The notes beneath the pieces were generated by a model. It searched no databases and was not told where the DNA came from. It saw only the letters and a program-made list of their open reading frames with translations. 64,000 nt of DNA, taken from positions 124,001-188,000 of the forward strand of contig CABUKE010000002.1 in the NCBI GenBank assembly GCA_902492065.1, read 5' to 3'. The position numbers were made by a program, and so were the translations under genes. This document shows positions 1 to 7,223 of this stretch, piece after piece. The stretch is from an uncultured Eubacteriales bacterium. Its GTDB lineage: Bacteria > Bacillota > Clostridia > UBA1381 > UMGS1253. How positions within the stretch are numbered: position 1 is the stretch's first letter; every line of letters begins with the position of its first letter.

Positions 1-206
1 TGCCTGGACAGAGCCGGGTGCAAATTACAATCCATGAGGGTAAAAACAGACAGGTACGAAAAATGTTTGTATCGCTCGGTTATACTGTTGTAGCGCTCGA
101 ACGGATTGCAATTGGAGCAGTTTCGCTGGGGAACTTACCGCGTGGAAGATGGCGGCATTTGACCAGCTATGAGGTAAATTATTTGATGGGTGGCTCCGGG
201 AAATAG
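1..206 (+). CDS. Pseudouridine synthase (RluB/RsuA family), C-terminal fragment
   Basis: The gene begins before the window; about 68 C-terminal codons are visible, reading from base 3 to the TAG at 204-206. The fragment contains EGKNRQVRKMF followed by LPRGRWRHLT and EV, the typical end of the RluB/RsuA/RluE pseudouridine synthase fold, in which the RQVR segment closes the catalytic domain. Members isomerise uridine in rRNA; which site cannot be told without the N-terminal S4 and catalytic Asp region. A GTG at 18 is internal and not the true start. The next gene follows within 12 bases with its Shine-Dalgarno overlapping the stop, so the two are probably cotranscribed. Confidence 0.85.
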   Translation, partial: PGQSRVQITIHEGKNRQVRKMFVSLGYTVVALERIAIGAVSLGNLPRGRWRHLTSYEVNYLMGGSGK

Positions 207-217
207 GAGGGGTGAGC

Positions 218-595
218 GTGCTGAAATTTCAGGTTGTGGTGGAGAAGGAGGCTGTGGCCTCTTATCTACGGGAAAAAGGGATTGGTATGGACATACAGGG
301 TCTATTTGTCATGCAGGCCATGGAAAATGGAAAGATTGTCGGTATGGGTGCAGCGTCTATGTGTCCTGCATACGCGGTGCTTGAAGTGGTCGTCTGCGAC
401 GATGACACTATAGCTTATGGAATGGGGAAAGCAATGCTTAATTCCCTTGACCTGGGCGGAGTTGGATATGTTCTCATTAAAAATGAATCAATTTATCCGC
501 TTGCAAAGCGGTTGCGTTTTCAGGAAACAACGGAAGGAACATACCGCGTATCTCTGGACGGATATTTTACGTCTGGCTGCGGAAAAAGTTTATAA
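218..595 (+). CDS. Small GNAT-like protein, function unknown
   Basis: This is a 125-residue protein starting at GTG 218, chosen because AGGAGG at 205-210 lies 7 bases upstream; the in-frame GTG at 212 would overlap the ribosome site. The pattern of a strand ending in VVVCDD, then a turn with GMGKAML and a late segment PLAKRLRF resembles a GNAT acetyltransferase core: beta-4, the acetyl-CoA loop, and the terminal 'ExxGF'-like helix. The canonical Q/RxxGxG/A signature is degraded, so activity is uncertain. It is tightly coupled to the upstream pseudouridine synthase. The fold assignment is inferred from the pattern only. Confidence 0.6.
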   Translation: MLKFQVVVEKEAVASYLREKGIGMDIQGLFVMQAMENGKIVGMGAASMCPAYAVLEVVVCDDDTIAYGMGKAMLNSLDLGGVGYVLIKNESIYPLAKRLRFQETTEGTYRVSLDGYFTSGCGKSL

Positions 596-610
596 AATTT
601 TAATATTTGC

Positions 611-639
611 TTGAAATTTAACAATTTTTTTATTATAAT
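611..639 (+). promoter_or_regulatory. Sigma-A promoter for the decarboxylase operon
   Basis: TTGAAA at 611-616 and TATAAT at 634-639 are separated by exactly 17 bases. A second TATAAT at 641-646 is too far from this -35. The predicted transcript has a leader of roughly 110 bases before mmdA; no riboswitch-like structure was recognised in it. Confidence 0.75.
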
Positions 640-756
640 GTATAATCAGGTGACAATGGAGTTTTATGATTAAGCATAAACCCGGACCGTTGTTGCTTTA
701 TAAAATTTAAGTACATAGTATTTAGAAGGGTATTTTTCCGGATTGGAGGGTGATAT

Positions 757-2322
757 ATGGGAACAGCGGAAAAGCTCAGCGACCTCAAGGCGCGTCGGAA
801 AGCGGTTATGCTCGGGGGCGGCGAGGCAAAGATTCAAAAACAGCATGACAGCGGAAAGAAAACCGCACGGGAGCGTATCGACGACCTGCTCGACAAAAAC
901 AGTTTTGTTGAGGTCGACGCATTTGTGACGCATCGCTGCAGTGAGTTTGATATGCCTAAAACAAAGGCGCCTGGAGAGGGCGTTGTGACTGGGTACGGGA
1001 CTGTGGACGGACGGTTGGTATACGTTTATGCGCAGGACTTTACGGTAATTGGCGGTTCGCTCGGTGAGATGCACGCAAAAAAGATTTGTAAGGTCATGGA
1101 TATGGCGGCGAAGATGGGTGCGCCAATCATTGGGATCAATGACAGCGGCGGCGCACGCATTCAGGAAGGGCTTGATGCACTGTCGGGCTTTGGAGAAATT
1201 TTTTACCGGAATACGCGGGCATCCGGCGTTATTCCGCAGATTTCCATTATTATGGGACCTTGTGCGGGCGGCGCGGTTTATTCTCCGGCAATCACGGACT
1301 TTGTTTTCATGGTGAATAAGACGAGCCAGATGTTTATTACCGGCCCACAGGTTGTTAGTTCGGTAACCGGCGAACAGGTGACCGCCGAGGAGCTTGGCGG
1401 TGCACAGGCACAGGCGGCAAAGAGCGGTGTTGCGCACTTTACAGCAGAAAATGACGAAGAATGCTTGGCGAAAGTTAAGCGACTTCTGTCGTTTTTACCT
1501 TCAAATAATCAAGAAAAAGCACCGGAAGTTAAGCCAAAGCGAGGTAAAAAGAAGGACGATCCCAAGCGGCTTTGCGAAACGCTCAATGAGATTATTCCGG
1601 ATGCGGCAAATAAAGCTTACGACGTAAAAGATGTTATCCGTGAAGTAGTGGATGACGGCGACTTCTTTGAAATTCATGAGCAGTTTGCAAGGAATATTGT
1701 AATCGGCTTGGCACGAATTGCCGGCGACACAGTCGGGATTGTAGCGAACCAGCCGCGTTTTATGGCGGGGTCTTTGGATGTTGATTCGTCGGATAAAGCG
1801 GCACGCTTTGTGCGCTTCTGCGACAGCTTTAATATTCCGATTCTTACCTTTACTGATGTACCGGGATATCTGCCCGGTGTAGCGCAGGAACACAACGGTA
1901 TCATCCGGCACGGTGCAAAGCTCCTCTTTGCGTATTCAGAGGCGACTGTGCCGCTGATAAACGTAATTATGCGCAAGGCGTACGGTGGAGCTTACATTGC
2001 TATGAGCTCCAAACATTTAGGCGCCGACATGGTTTTTGCTTGGCCTACAGCCGAAATTGCTGTTATGGGGCCGGACGGAGCCGCAAACATAATTTTCCGA
2101 AAAGATATTGCGGCGGCGGATGACCCGGTCAGCGAGCGCGCTGCCAAGATAGAAGAATACAAGGCAAAGTTTGCAAATCCTTACGAAGCTGCAAAGCGGG
2201 GATATGTAGACGATGTCATTGAGCCTGCCGCGACAAGGCAAAGAGTTGCGTCGGCGCTCAGTATGTTAAAAGGCAAGCGGGAAAGCCTGCCTGCAAAAAA
2301 ACACGGGAATATCCCGTTATAA
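757..2322 (+). CDS. mmdA: Methylmalonyl-CoA decarboxylase alpha subunit (biotin-dependent acyl-CoA carboxyltransferase)
   Basis: This is a 521-residue protein of the crotonase-fold carboxyltransferase family, full length for MmdA/PccB. Two oxyanion-hole regions are visible: GGARIQEG with GPCAGGAVYSPA in the first half, and GYLPG with RKAYGGAYIAM in the second. The family moves a carboxyl group between an acyl-CoA (methylmalonyl-, propionyl- or glutaconyl-CoA) and biotin. Because genes for a gamma subunit, a biotin carrier and an OadB-type Na+ pump follow directly, the likely reaction is decarboxylation of methylmalonyl-CoA to propionyl-CoA coupled to Na+ export. Glutaconyl-CoA specificity is less likely because GcdA is longer and diverged. 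The start ATG is preceded by GGAGGG. Confidence 0.88.
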   Translation: MGTAEKLSDLKARRKAVMLGGGEAKIQKQHDSGKKTARERIDDLLDKNSFVEVDAFVTHRCSEFDMPKTKAPGEGVVTGYGTVDGRLVYVYAQDFTVIGGSLGEMHAKKICKVMDMAAKMGAPIIGINDSGGARIQEGLDALSGFGEIFYRNTRASGVIPQISIIMGPCAGGAVYSPAITDFVFMVNKTSQMFITGPQVVSSVTGEQVTAEELGGAQAQAAKSGVAHFTAENDEECLAKVKRLLSFLPSNNQEKAPEVKPKRGKKKDDPKRLCETLNEIIPDAANKAYDVKDVIREVVDDGDFFEIHEQFARNIVIGLARIAGDTVGIVANQPRFMAGSLDVDSSDKAARFVRFCDSFNIPILTFTDVPGYLPGVAQEHNGIIRHGAKLLFAYSEATVPLINVIMRKAYGGAYIAMSSKHLGADMVFAWPTAEIAVMGPDGAANIIFRKDIAAADDPVSERAAKIEEYKAKFANPYEAAKRGYVDDVIEPAATRQRVASALSMLKGKRESLPAKKHGNIPL

Positions 2323-2341
2323 GAAAATGGGGTGAGAAAGA

Positions 2342-2656
2342 ATGGAGAACTTTATAACAGGTTTGCTGGTGGCTTTGCAGGGAATTTTGATTGTCTTTGC
2401 CGTGCTCGTAATATTGATGATTGTGTTGTATATTATGAAGCTGTTTGCAAAGGAGGAATCGAAAGTGTCTGCAAAATCATCTGGAAATGTACCCGCGCCG
2501 GCTCCGGTACAGGCTGTGGAAGATACTGACGAGGTAATCGTTGTGATTTCTGCGGCTGTAGCGGCTATGAGCGGGAACGACCCGACAAAACGCCTCCGCG
2601 TTATGTCGATTCGGCGCCAGGGCAGTGCAACACCTCTCTGGACAGCTTCTAAATAA
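2342..2656 (+). CDS. Na+-translocating decarboxylase gamma/delta subunit (OadG/MmdD-like)
   Basis: The protein has 104 residues. One N-terminal membrane helix (about residues 8-33, rich in Leu/Val/Ile) is followed by a short linker with Pro-Ala (PAPAPV) and a C-terminal block DEVIVVISAAVAAM ending RQGSATPLW. This arrangement is typical of OadG-type small subunits, which hold the soluble carboxyltransferase and biotin protein on the membrane pump. The gene lies between mmdA and the biotin carrier. A strong internal Shine-Dalgarno AAAGGAGG (2449-2456) stands 8 bases before an in-frame GTG at 2465, which could give a soluble 63-residue product. Confidence 0.8.
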   Translation: MENFITGLLVALQGILIVFAVLVILMIVLYIMKLFAKEESKVSAKSSGNVPAPAPVQAVEDTDEVIVVISAAVAAMSGNDPTKRLRVMSIRRQGSATPLWTASK

Positions 2657-2711
2657 GCTTTTTTGCAGTTTTTGTTTGAATTTTTCAATAACTTTTTAGG
2701 AGGAAAGAAAA

Positions 2712-3083
2712 ATGAAGAAATTTGTGATAAAAGTGAATGGCAATGTATATGAGGTAGAGGTAGAAGAAACGGAAAACTTTAAAAATACGCCAATCTCGGC
2801 GTCGGCACCGGCAGCAGCTCCGGCTCCGAAGGCTGCTCCTGCGCCTGCACCGGCAGCAGCTCCGGCTGGTTCCAATGTTGTTTCTGCTCCAATGCCGGGA
2901 ACCATTCTCGACATTAAAGTAAGCGTTGGGCAGAGCGTAAACGCAGGCGACGTTCTCTGCGTGCTCGAGGCAATGAAGATGGAAAACGAGATCATGGCGC
3001 CGGCAGCCGGCAAGGTTGTTGCAATTAACACGAGCAAAGGTGCAAGTGTAAACACGGGTGACGCTCTGGTTTCCTTGGGTTAA
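2712..3083 (+). CDS. mmdC: Biotin carboxyl carrier protein of the decarboxylase complex
   Basis: This is a 123-residue biotinyl protein. A short N-terminal segment is followed by an Ala-Pro linker at about residues 30-53 and a biotinyl/lipoyl domain with the EAMKMENE signature; Lys89 is the expected biotinylated residue. It ferries carboxyl groups from the cytosolic carboxyltransferase to the membrane pump. It is the only biotin domain in the operon, so both carboxyltransferases encoded here would have to use it. The linker DNA holds an exact 21-base direct repeat. The start ATG follows AGGAGG at 2699-2704. Confidence 0.92.
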   Translation: MKKFVIKVNGNVYEVEVEETENFKNTPISASAPAAAPAPKAAPAPAPAAAPAGSNVVSAPMPGTILDIKVSVGQSVNAGDVLCVLEAMKMENEIMAPAAGKVVAINTSKGASVNTGDALVSLG

Positions 3084-3125
3084 TTTATAAATGAATTTAC
3101 TTTTAGAGAAATGGAGTGATTACTT

Positions 3126-4358
3126 GTGCAAGCTTTTATGGATGGTTTTCTGAAATTTTGCGAAAGCACAGGTGTAGCATTGCTGTTTAACCCCGAAAAC
3201 TATATCTGGTGGCAAACGCTTTTGATGATTGCAATTGCCTGCGTGCTTTTGTATCTTGCTATTGTAAAAAAATTCGAGCCCCTGCTGCTCGTACCGATTG
3301 CATTTGGTATGCTTTTGGCAAACCTGCCGCAGACGGCGAATGTCATGCATCCGGAATGGTTCTCCAATCCAGAATTTTTTGTGGATGGACATATCAATTA
3401 TAGCCGAGTCCTAAACGAAGGCGGTCTATTGGACATGCTATACTTGGGTGTTAAGCTCGGTATTTATCCGCCGCTTATCTTCCTCGGCATCGGCGCAATG
3501 ACGGACTTTGGCCCGTTGATTGCAAACCCGAAGAGCATTCTGCTCGGCGCGGCGGCGCAGCTCGGCGTATTCTTTACGTTCCTCGGCGCGCTTCTACTCG
3601 GCGATCTCGGGTTGGCAGACTTCGGTTTCCTCGAGGCGGCTTCTATTGGTATTATTGGCGGTGCAGACGGCCCGACGGCGATTTATGTTACTAAGACATT
3701 GGCGCCGACCCTGCTTCCGGCAATCGCAATTGCGGCGTATTCGTATATGGCACTTGTTCCGATTATTCAGCCGCCAATTATGAAGGCGCTGACAACGAAA
3801 AAGGAGCGTAGCGTCGTAATGGAACAGCTCCGCCCGGTATCGAAGCGGGAAAAGATTTTGTTCCCAATTATTGTAACAATTGTTGTTGGCCTCATCGTTC
3901 CAGACGCGATTCCGCTCGTTGGTATGCTTATGCTCGGTAACTTGTTCAAAGAGAGCGGTGTTGTAGAACGTATCAGCAAGACAGCGCAGAACGAACTGAT
4001 TAATATTGTTACGATATTCCTCGGTGTTACAGTTGGTGCGACTGCAACGGCACAGACCTTCCTGACAAAGGAAACATTGCTTATTGTTGTTCTTGGCCTC
4101 GTTGCTTTCTCCATTAGTACAGCGGGCGGCGTATTGTTCGGCAAGCTCATGTACTACTTCACCGGTGGAAAGGTAAATCCGTTGATTGGCAGCGCGGGTG
4201 TTTCGGCTGTGCCGATGGCGGCTCGTGTATCACAGGTTGTCGGCCAAAAAGAAAATCCGTCCAACTTCCTGCTCATGCATGCAATGGGCCCGAATGTTGC
4301 CGGCGTTATTGGCAGTGCGGTTGCGGCAGGCGTGTTCCTCGCAATGTATGCTGCTTGA
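3126..4358 (+). CDS. mmdB: Na+-translocating decarboxylase beta subunit (carboxybiotin decarboxylase membrane pump)
   Basis: This is a 410-residue polytopic membrane protein of the OadB/MmdB/GcdB family. It begins at GTG 3126 with GGAG about 9 bases upstream. The conserved segment GGADGPTAIY contains the aspartate that in the Klebsiella oxaloacetate decarboxylase beta subunit takes part in Na+ binding and in protonation of the biotin. Several hydrophobic segments flank it, including an N-terminal region that is not a cleaved signal. The protein decarboxylates carboxybiotin and pumps Na+ outward. Its position after the biotin carrier and before the 5S-type carboxyltransferase makes it the shared output of the operon. 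Confidence 0.93.
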   Translation: MQAFMDGFLKFCESTGVALLFNPENYIWWQTLLMIAIACVLLYLAIVKKFEPLLLVPIAFGMLLANLPQTANVMHPEWFSNPEFFVDGHINYSRVLNEGGLLDMLYLGVKLGIYPPLIFLGIGAMTDFGPLIANPKSILLGAAAQLGVFFTFLGALLLGDLGLADFGFLEAASIGIIGGADGPTAIYVTKTLAPTLLPAIAIAAYSYMALVPIIQPPIMKALTTKKERSVVMEQLRPVSKREKILFPIIVTIVVGLIVPDAIPLVGMLMLGNLFKESGVVERISKTAQNELINIVTIFLGVTVGATATAQTFLTKETLLIVVLGLVAFSISTAGGVLFGKLMYYFTGGKVNPLIGSAGVSAVPMAARVSQVVGQKENPSNFLLMHAMGPNVAGVIGSAVAAGVFLAMYAA

Positions 4359-4404
4359 TAAACTTGCGCCATGAAGTTTATACTTTTAGAAGGAGGTTGG
4401 GAAT

Positions 4405-5820
4405 ATGGCAAATAAAGCAGGAAAAAAAGCAGTGCAAATTACAGAAACAGTACTTAGAGATGCTCATCAGTCGCTCATTGCTACGCGTATGACGACGGAA
4501 GAGATACTCCCTATTGTTGAAAAATTAGACAAAGTTGGATATCATTCCCTTGAGGCGTGGGGCGGTGCGACGTTTGACGCGTGCCTGCGTTTCCTCAACG
4601 AAGATCCATGGGAAAGACTCCGTAAGATTAAGGACAAAGCGAAAAAGACACCGCTTCAGATGCTGTTCCGTGGACAGAATATTTTGGGTTACAAGCATTA
4701 TGCAGATGATGTGGTAGACTATTTTGTTAAAAAGTCGGTCGACAACGGTATTGACATCATTCGTATTTTTGACGCGCTGAATGACGTGCGCAATCTGCAG
4801 GCTGCGATTAAAGCAGCGAACAAAGCAAAGGCGCACGTACAGGCGACGCTGTGCTATACGATTAGCCCGGTGCATAATATCGAGTCCTTTACAAAGCTTG
4901 CAAAAGAGCTGGAGGGCATGGGTGCAGACTCAATCTGTATCAAGGATATGGCCGGCCTTCTGCTGCCGTACACGGCGTATGACCTCGTAAAAGCTATTAA
5001 GGAAACAGTTAAGATTCCAGTACAGCTCCATACGCACTATACAAGCGGCGAGGCCTCTATGACCTATTTGAAGGCGGTTGAGGCTGGTGTTGATGTAATC
5101 GACTGCGCAATGTCTCCGATGGCTATGGGTACGTCCCAGCCGGCGACGGAGTCTATGGTTGCGGCGCTCCAGGGTACGGAGTATGATACGGGTTATGACC
5201 TTGAGCTTTTGACGGAGATTGCGGACTACTTCCGCCCGCTTCGTGAAAAGTATCTGGCCAGCGGCCTGATGAGTCCGAAGGTTATGGGCGTAGACGTAAA
5301 TACGCTCCTCTATCAGGTTCCGGGCGGTATGCTCTCGAACCTTGTGTCGCAGCTCAAGCAGCAGGGTAGAGAAGACAAGCTGATGGACGTGCTCAAAGAG
5401 GTGCCGCGTGTGCGCGCAGACCTCGGCTATCCGCCGCTTGTTACGCCGTCGAGCCAGATTGTCGGCACACAGGCTGTGCTCAACGTTTTGACCGGTGAGC
5501 GGTATAAGATGGTGTCGAAGGAAACGAAGGGCATTGTCCGCGGCGAATACGGCCAGACGCCGGTTCCGATTTCAGATGAAATCGTGAAGAAAATCATTGG
5601 CGACGAGCCGCGCATTACTTGCCGTCCGGCAGATAAGATTAAGCCGGAGCTTCCGAAACTTCGTCAGGAAGTGAAGGAGTGGCAGGAGCAGGATGAGGAT
5701 GTGCTCTCGTATGCACTCTTTGGCCAGGTAGCGGTCAAGTTCTTCGAGTGGCGTCGTGCGCAGAAGTATAAAATTGACACCGAGTACATTGACATGGATG
5801 CCATGACATATCCGGTTTGA
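4405..5820 (+). CDS. oadA: Oxaloacetate decarboxylase alpha / pyruvate carboxylase subunit B (5S-type carboxyltransferase), without biotin domain
   Basis: This is a 471-residue DRE-TIM-type carboxyltransferase. Visible features are LRDAHQSL near the N-terminus (metal ligand Asp), CIKDMAG (the carbamylated Lys of the family) and HTHYTSG (His-x-His metal ligands), followed by the PYC-OADA C-terminal domain. Full-length OadA proteins are about 590-600 residues and end in a biotin domain; this one stops at about 470, like the free-standing 5S subunit of Propionibacterium transcarboxylase and PycB-type proteins. It interconverts oxaloacetate and pyruvate using carboxybiotin. The biotin carrier must come from elsewhere, most simply from 2712-3083. 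ATG follows GGAGG. Confidence 0.9.
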   Translation: MANKAGKKAVQITETVLRDAHQSLIATRMTTEEILPIVEKLDKVGYHSLEAWGGATFDACLRFLNEDPWERLRKIKDKAKKTPLQMLFRGQNILGYKHYADDVVDYFVKKSVDNGIDIIRIFDALNDVRNLQAAIKAANKAKAHVQATLCYTISPVHNIESFTKLAKELEGMGADSICIKDMAGLLLPYTAYDLVKAIKETVKIPVQLHTHYTSGEASMTYLKAVEAGVDVIDCAMSPMAMGTSQPATESMVAALQGTEYDTGYDLELLTEIADYFRPLREKYLASGLMSPKVMGVDVNTLLYQVPGGMLSNLVSQLKQQGREDKLMDVLKEVPRVRADLGYPPLVTPSSQIVGTQAVLNVLTGERYKMVSKETKGIVRGEYGQTPVPISDEIVKKIIGDEPRITCRPADKIKPELPKLRQEVKEWQEQDEDVLSYALFGQVAVKFFEWRRAQKYKIDTEYIDMDAMTYPV

Positions 5821-5851
5821 TAAAAAGGTGAATCAGAAATAGAATAACAAG

Positions 5852-5903
5852 CCCTCCCCGTGCATAATCTGTAACAAGAGGTTATGTATAAGGGGAGGGT
5901 TTT
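5852..5903 (+). terminator. 16-bp hairpin with T-run that also covers the dacF ribosome-binding site
   Basis: CCCTCCCC (5852-5859) pairs with GGGGAGGG (5892-5899), and the stem continues with 5860-5867 against 5882-5889 with G-U pairs and a two-base bulge. TTTT follows at 5900-5903. It can act as the terminator of the decarboxylase operon. The GGGGAGGG arm is also the only ribosome site for the TTG start of dacF at 5906, so in a read-through transcript the stem would hide it. Confidence 0.7.
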
Positions 5904-5905
5904 CA

Positions 5906-7060
5906 TTGTATAAACGGATTCTATCGGTTTTATTAGCGGTTGCTTTGGGAATGTCCTGTATCGGTGTATCTGCTGCGCCTGCCGACGCGAGTGCGCTGGA
6001 GCTTTCGGCTCCGTCGGCAATTTTGATTGAACAGACGACGGGAAATGTCCTGTATGAGAAAAATCCGGACGAACGCCGTCCGCTTGCGAGTGTAACAAAG
6101 GTTATGACTATGCTTTTAATCATGGAAGCAATCGACAGCGGGAAAATCACGCTGGAGGATAAGGTGGTCGCAAGCGAACGGGCAAAGAGCATGGGCGGCT
6201 CTACTATCTTTCTTGACACCGGAGAGGAAATGAGTGTAAACGACTTGCTGAAAGGCATTGCCGTAGCTTCCGGCAACGACGCATGCGTAGCCATGGCGGA
6301 ATATATCGCCGGCAGCGAGGAGGGCTTTGTCAATATGATGAACGCCCGCGCAAAGGAATTGGGCATGGAAAACACGAACTTTGTCAATACAAACGGCCTT
6401 GACGCCGACAACCACTATTCCTCGGCGCGCGATATTGCGATCATGTCGCGCGAGCTGCTCAAGCACGAAAAAATCTTTGACTATACAACAATCTGGATGG
6501 ACAGTCTGCGCGACGGAAAGTTCCAGCTTGCTAATACAAACAAACTGATTCGATTTTATAAGGGCGCAAACGGCTTGAAAACAGGCTCGACGGATAAGGC
6601 GCTCTGCTGCCTTGCCGGCAGCGCTATGCGGGACAATATGCAGCTCATTTGTGTCGTGATGGCTGCGCCTACCTCACCGCAGCGGTTTGCCGATGCGTCT
6701 AAAATGCTCGATTACGGCTTCGCCAACTATTCGATTAAGCGGATTGTTACAAAGGATGAGAGTCTTGGTGACGCACCGGTTGTAAACGGCATGGCGCAGA
6801 CGGTTCCTGCCGTTGCAAAGGACGACTATGATACGCTTACGGCCAAAGGGGCTGACGCGGACATCAAGCGCGAGCTGGTGTTTAACGAATCAATCCCTGC
6901 GCCTGTAAAGACGGGTGATAAAATTGGAGAAATCCGCCTCAGCACGGAGGAGGGACAGCTTGCTGCAGTGGATATTGTTGCCGCGGGCAATGTTGCAAAG
7001 ATGACCTATGGCGCAATGTTGAGCCGCACACTGATGGCATGGCTTGGCAGCGTCCGGTAA
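5906..7060 (+). CDS. dacF: D-alanyl-D-alanine carboxypeptidase (penicillin-binding protein 5/6, DacF-like)
   Basis: This is a 384-residue serine peptidase S11. An N-terminal signal peptide (about residues 4-24) is followed by the active-site triad motifs S62-V-T-K65, S-G-N (ASGNDAC) and K-T-G (LKTGSTD). A beta-rich C-terminal domain follows, and a short C-terminal stretch ending MAWLGSVR may be the membrane anchor. It removes the terminal D-Ala from peptidoglycan stem peptides outside the membrane. Translation starts at TTG 5906, with GGGGAGGG 6 bases upstream inside the strong hairpin. Neighbouring lysA makes the diaminopimelate pool for the same polymer or for lysine, but it has its own promoter. 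Confidence 0.93.
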   Translation: MYKRILSVLLAVALGMSCIGVSAAPADASALELSAPSAILIEQTTGNVLYEKNPDERRPLASVTKVMTMLLIMEAIDSGKITLEDKVVASERAKSMGGSTIFLDTGEEMSVNDLLKGIAVASGNDACVAMAEYIAGSEEGFVNMMNARAKELGMENTNFVNTNGLDADNHYSSARDIAIMSRELLKHEKIFDYTTIWMDSLRDGKFQLANTNKLIRFYKGANGLKTGSTDKALCCLAGSAMRDNMQLICVVMAAPTSPQRFADASKMLDYGFANYSIKRIVTKDESLGDAPVVNGMAQTVPAVAKDDYDTLTAKGADADIKRELVFNESIPAPVKTGDKIGEIRLSTEEGQLAAVDIVAAGNVAKMTYGAMLSRTLMAWLGSVR

Positions 7061-7073
7061 TATGATTTTAAAA

Positions 7074-7103
7074 AGCCGCACCTGATATTGGTGTGGCTTT
7101 TTT
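7074..7103 (+). terminator. Intrinsic terminator after dacF
   Basis: AGCCGCACC (7074-7082) pairs with GGTGTGGCT (7090-7098) with one G-U pair, followed by a run of T to 7103. Confidence 0.88.
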
Positions 7104-7162
7104 CTATTGTTTTTTCTACAAATCAGGCCGTCGCGTCATGTAAGAATTATGAATAAAGAAGT

Positions 7163-7192
7163 TTGACATGGAAAACGGTATTGTGATATAAT
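7163..7192 (+). promoter_or_regulatory. Promoter of lysA
   Basis: Perfect TTGACA (7163-7168) and TATAAT (7187-7192) with an 18-base spacer; TG at 7184-7185 makes an extended -10. The start point would lie near 7199, leaving a leader of about 25 bases, too short for a lysine riboswitch. Confidence 0.85.
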
Positions 7193-7223
7193 AAGCTATA
7201 TTTTTCAAATGGAGGCGCGGAAT

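Noticed and set aside
640..756. Riboswitch before mmdA
   Set aside because: No cobalamin-box or other known aptamer pattern is visible in the leader of about 110 bases.
7193..7223. Lysine riboswitch before lysA
   Set aside because: The promoter leaves only about 25 bases of leader.
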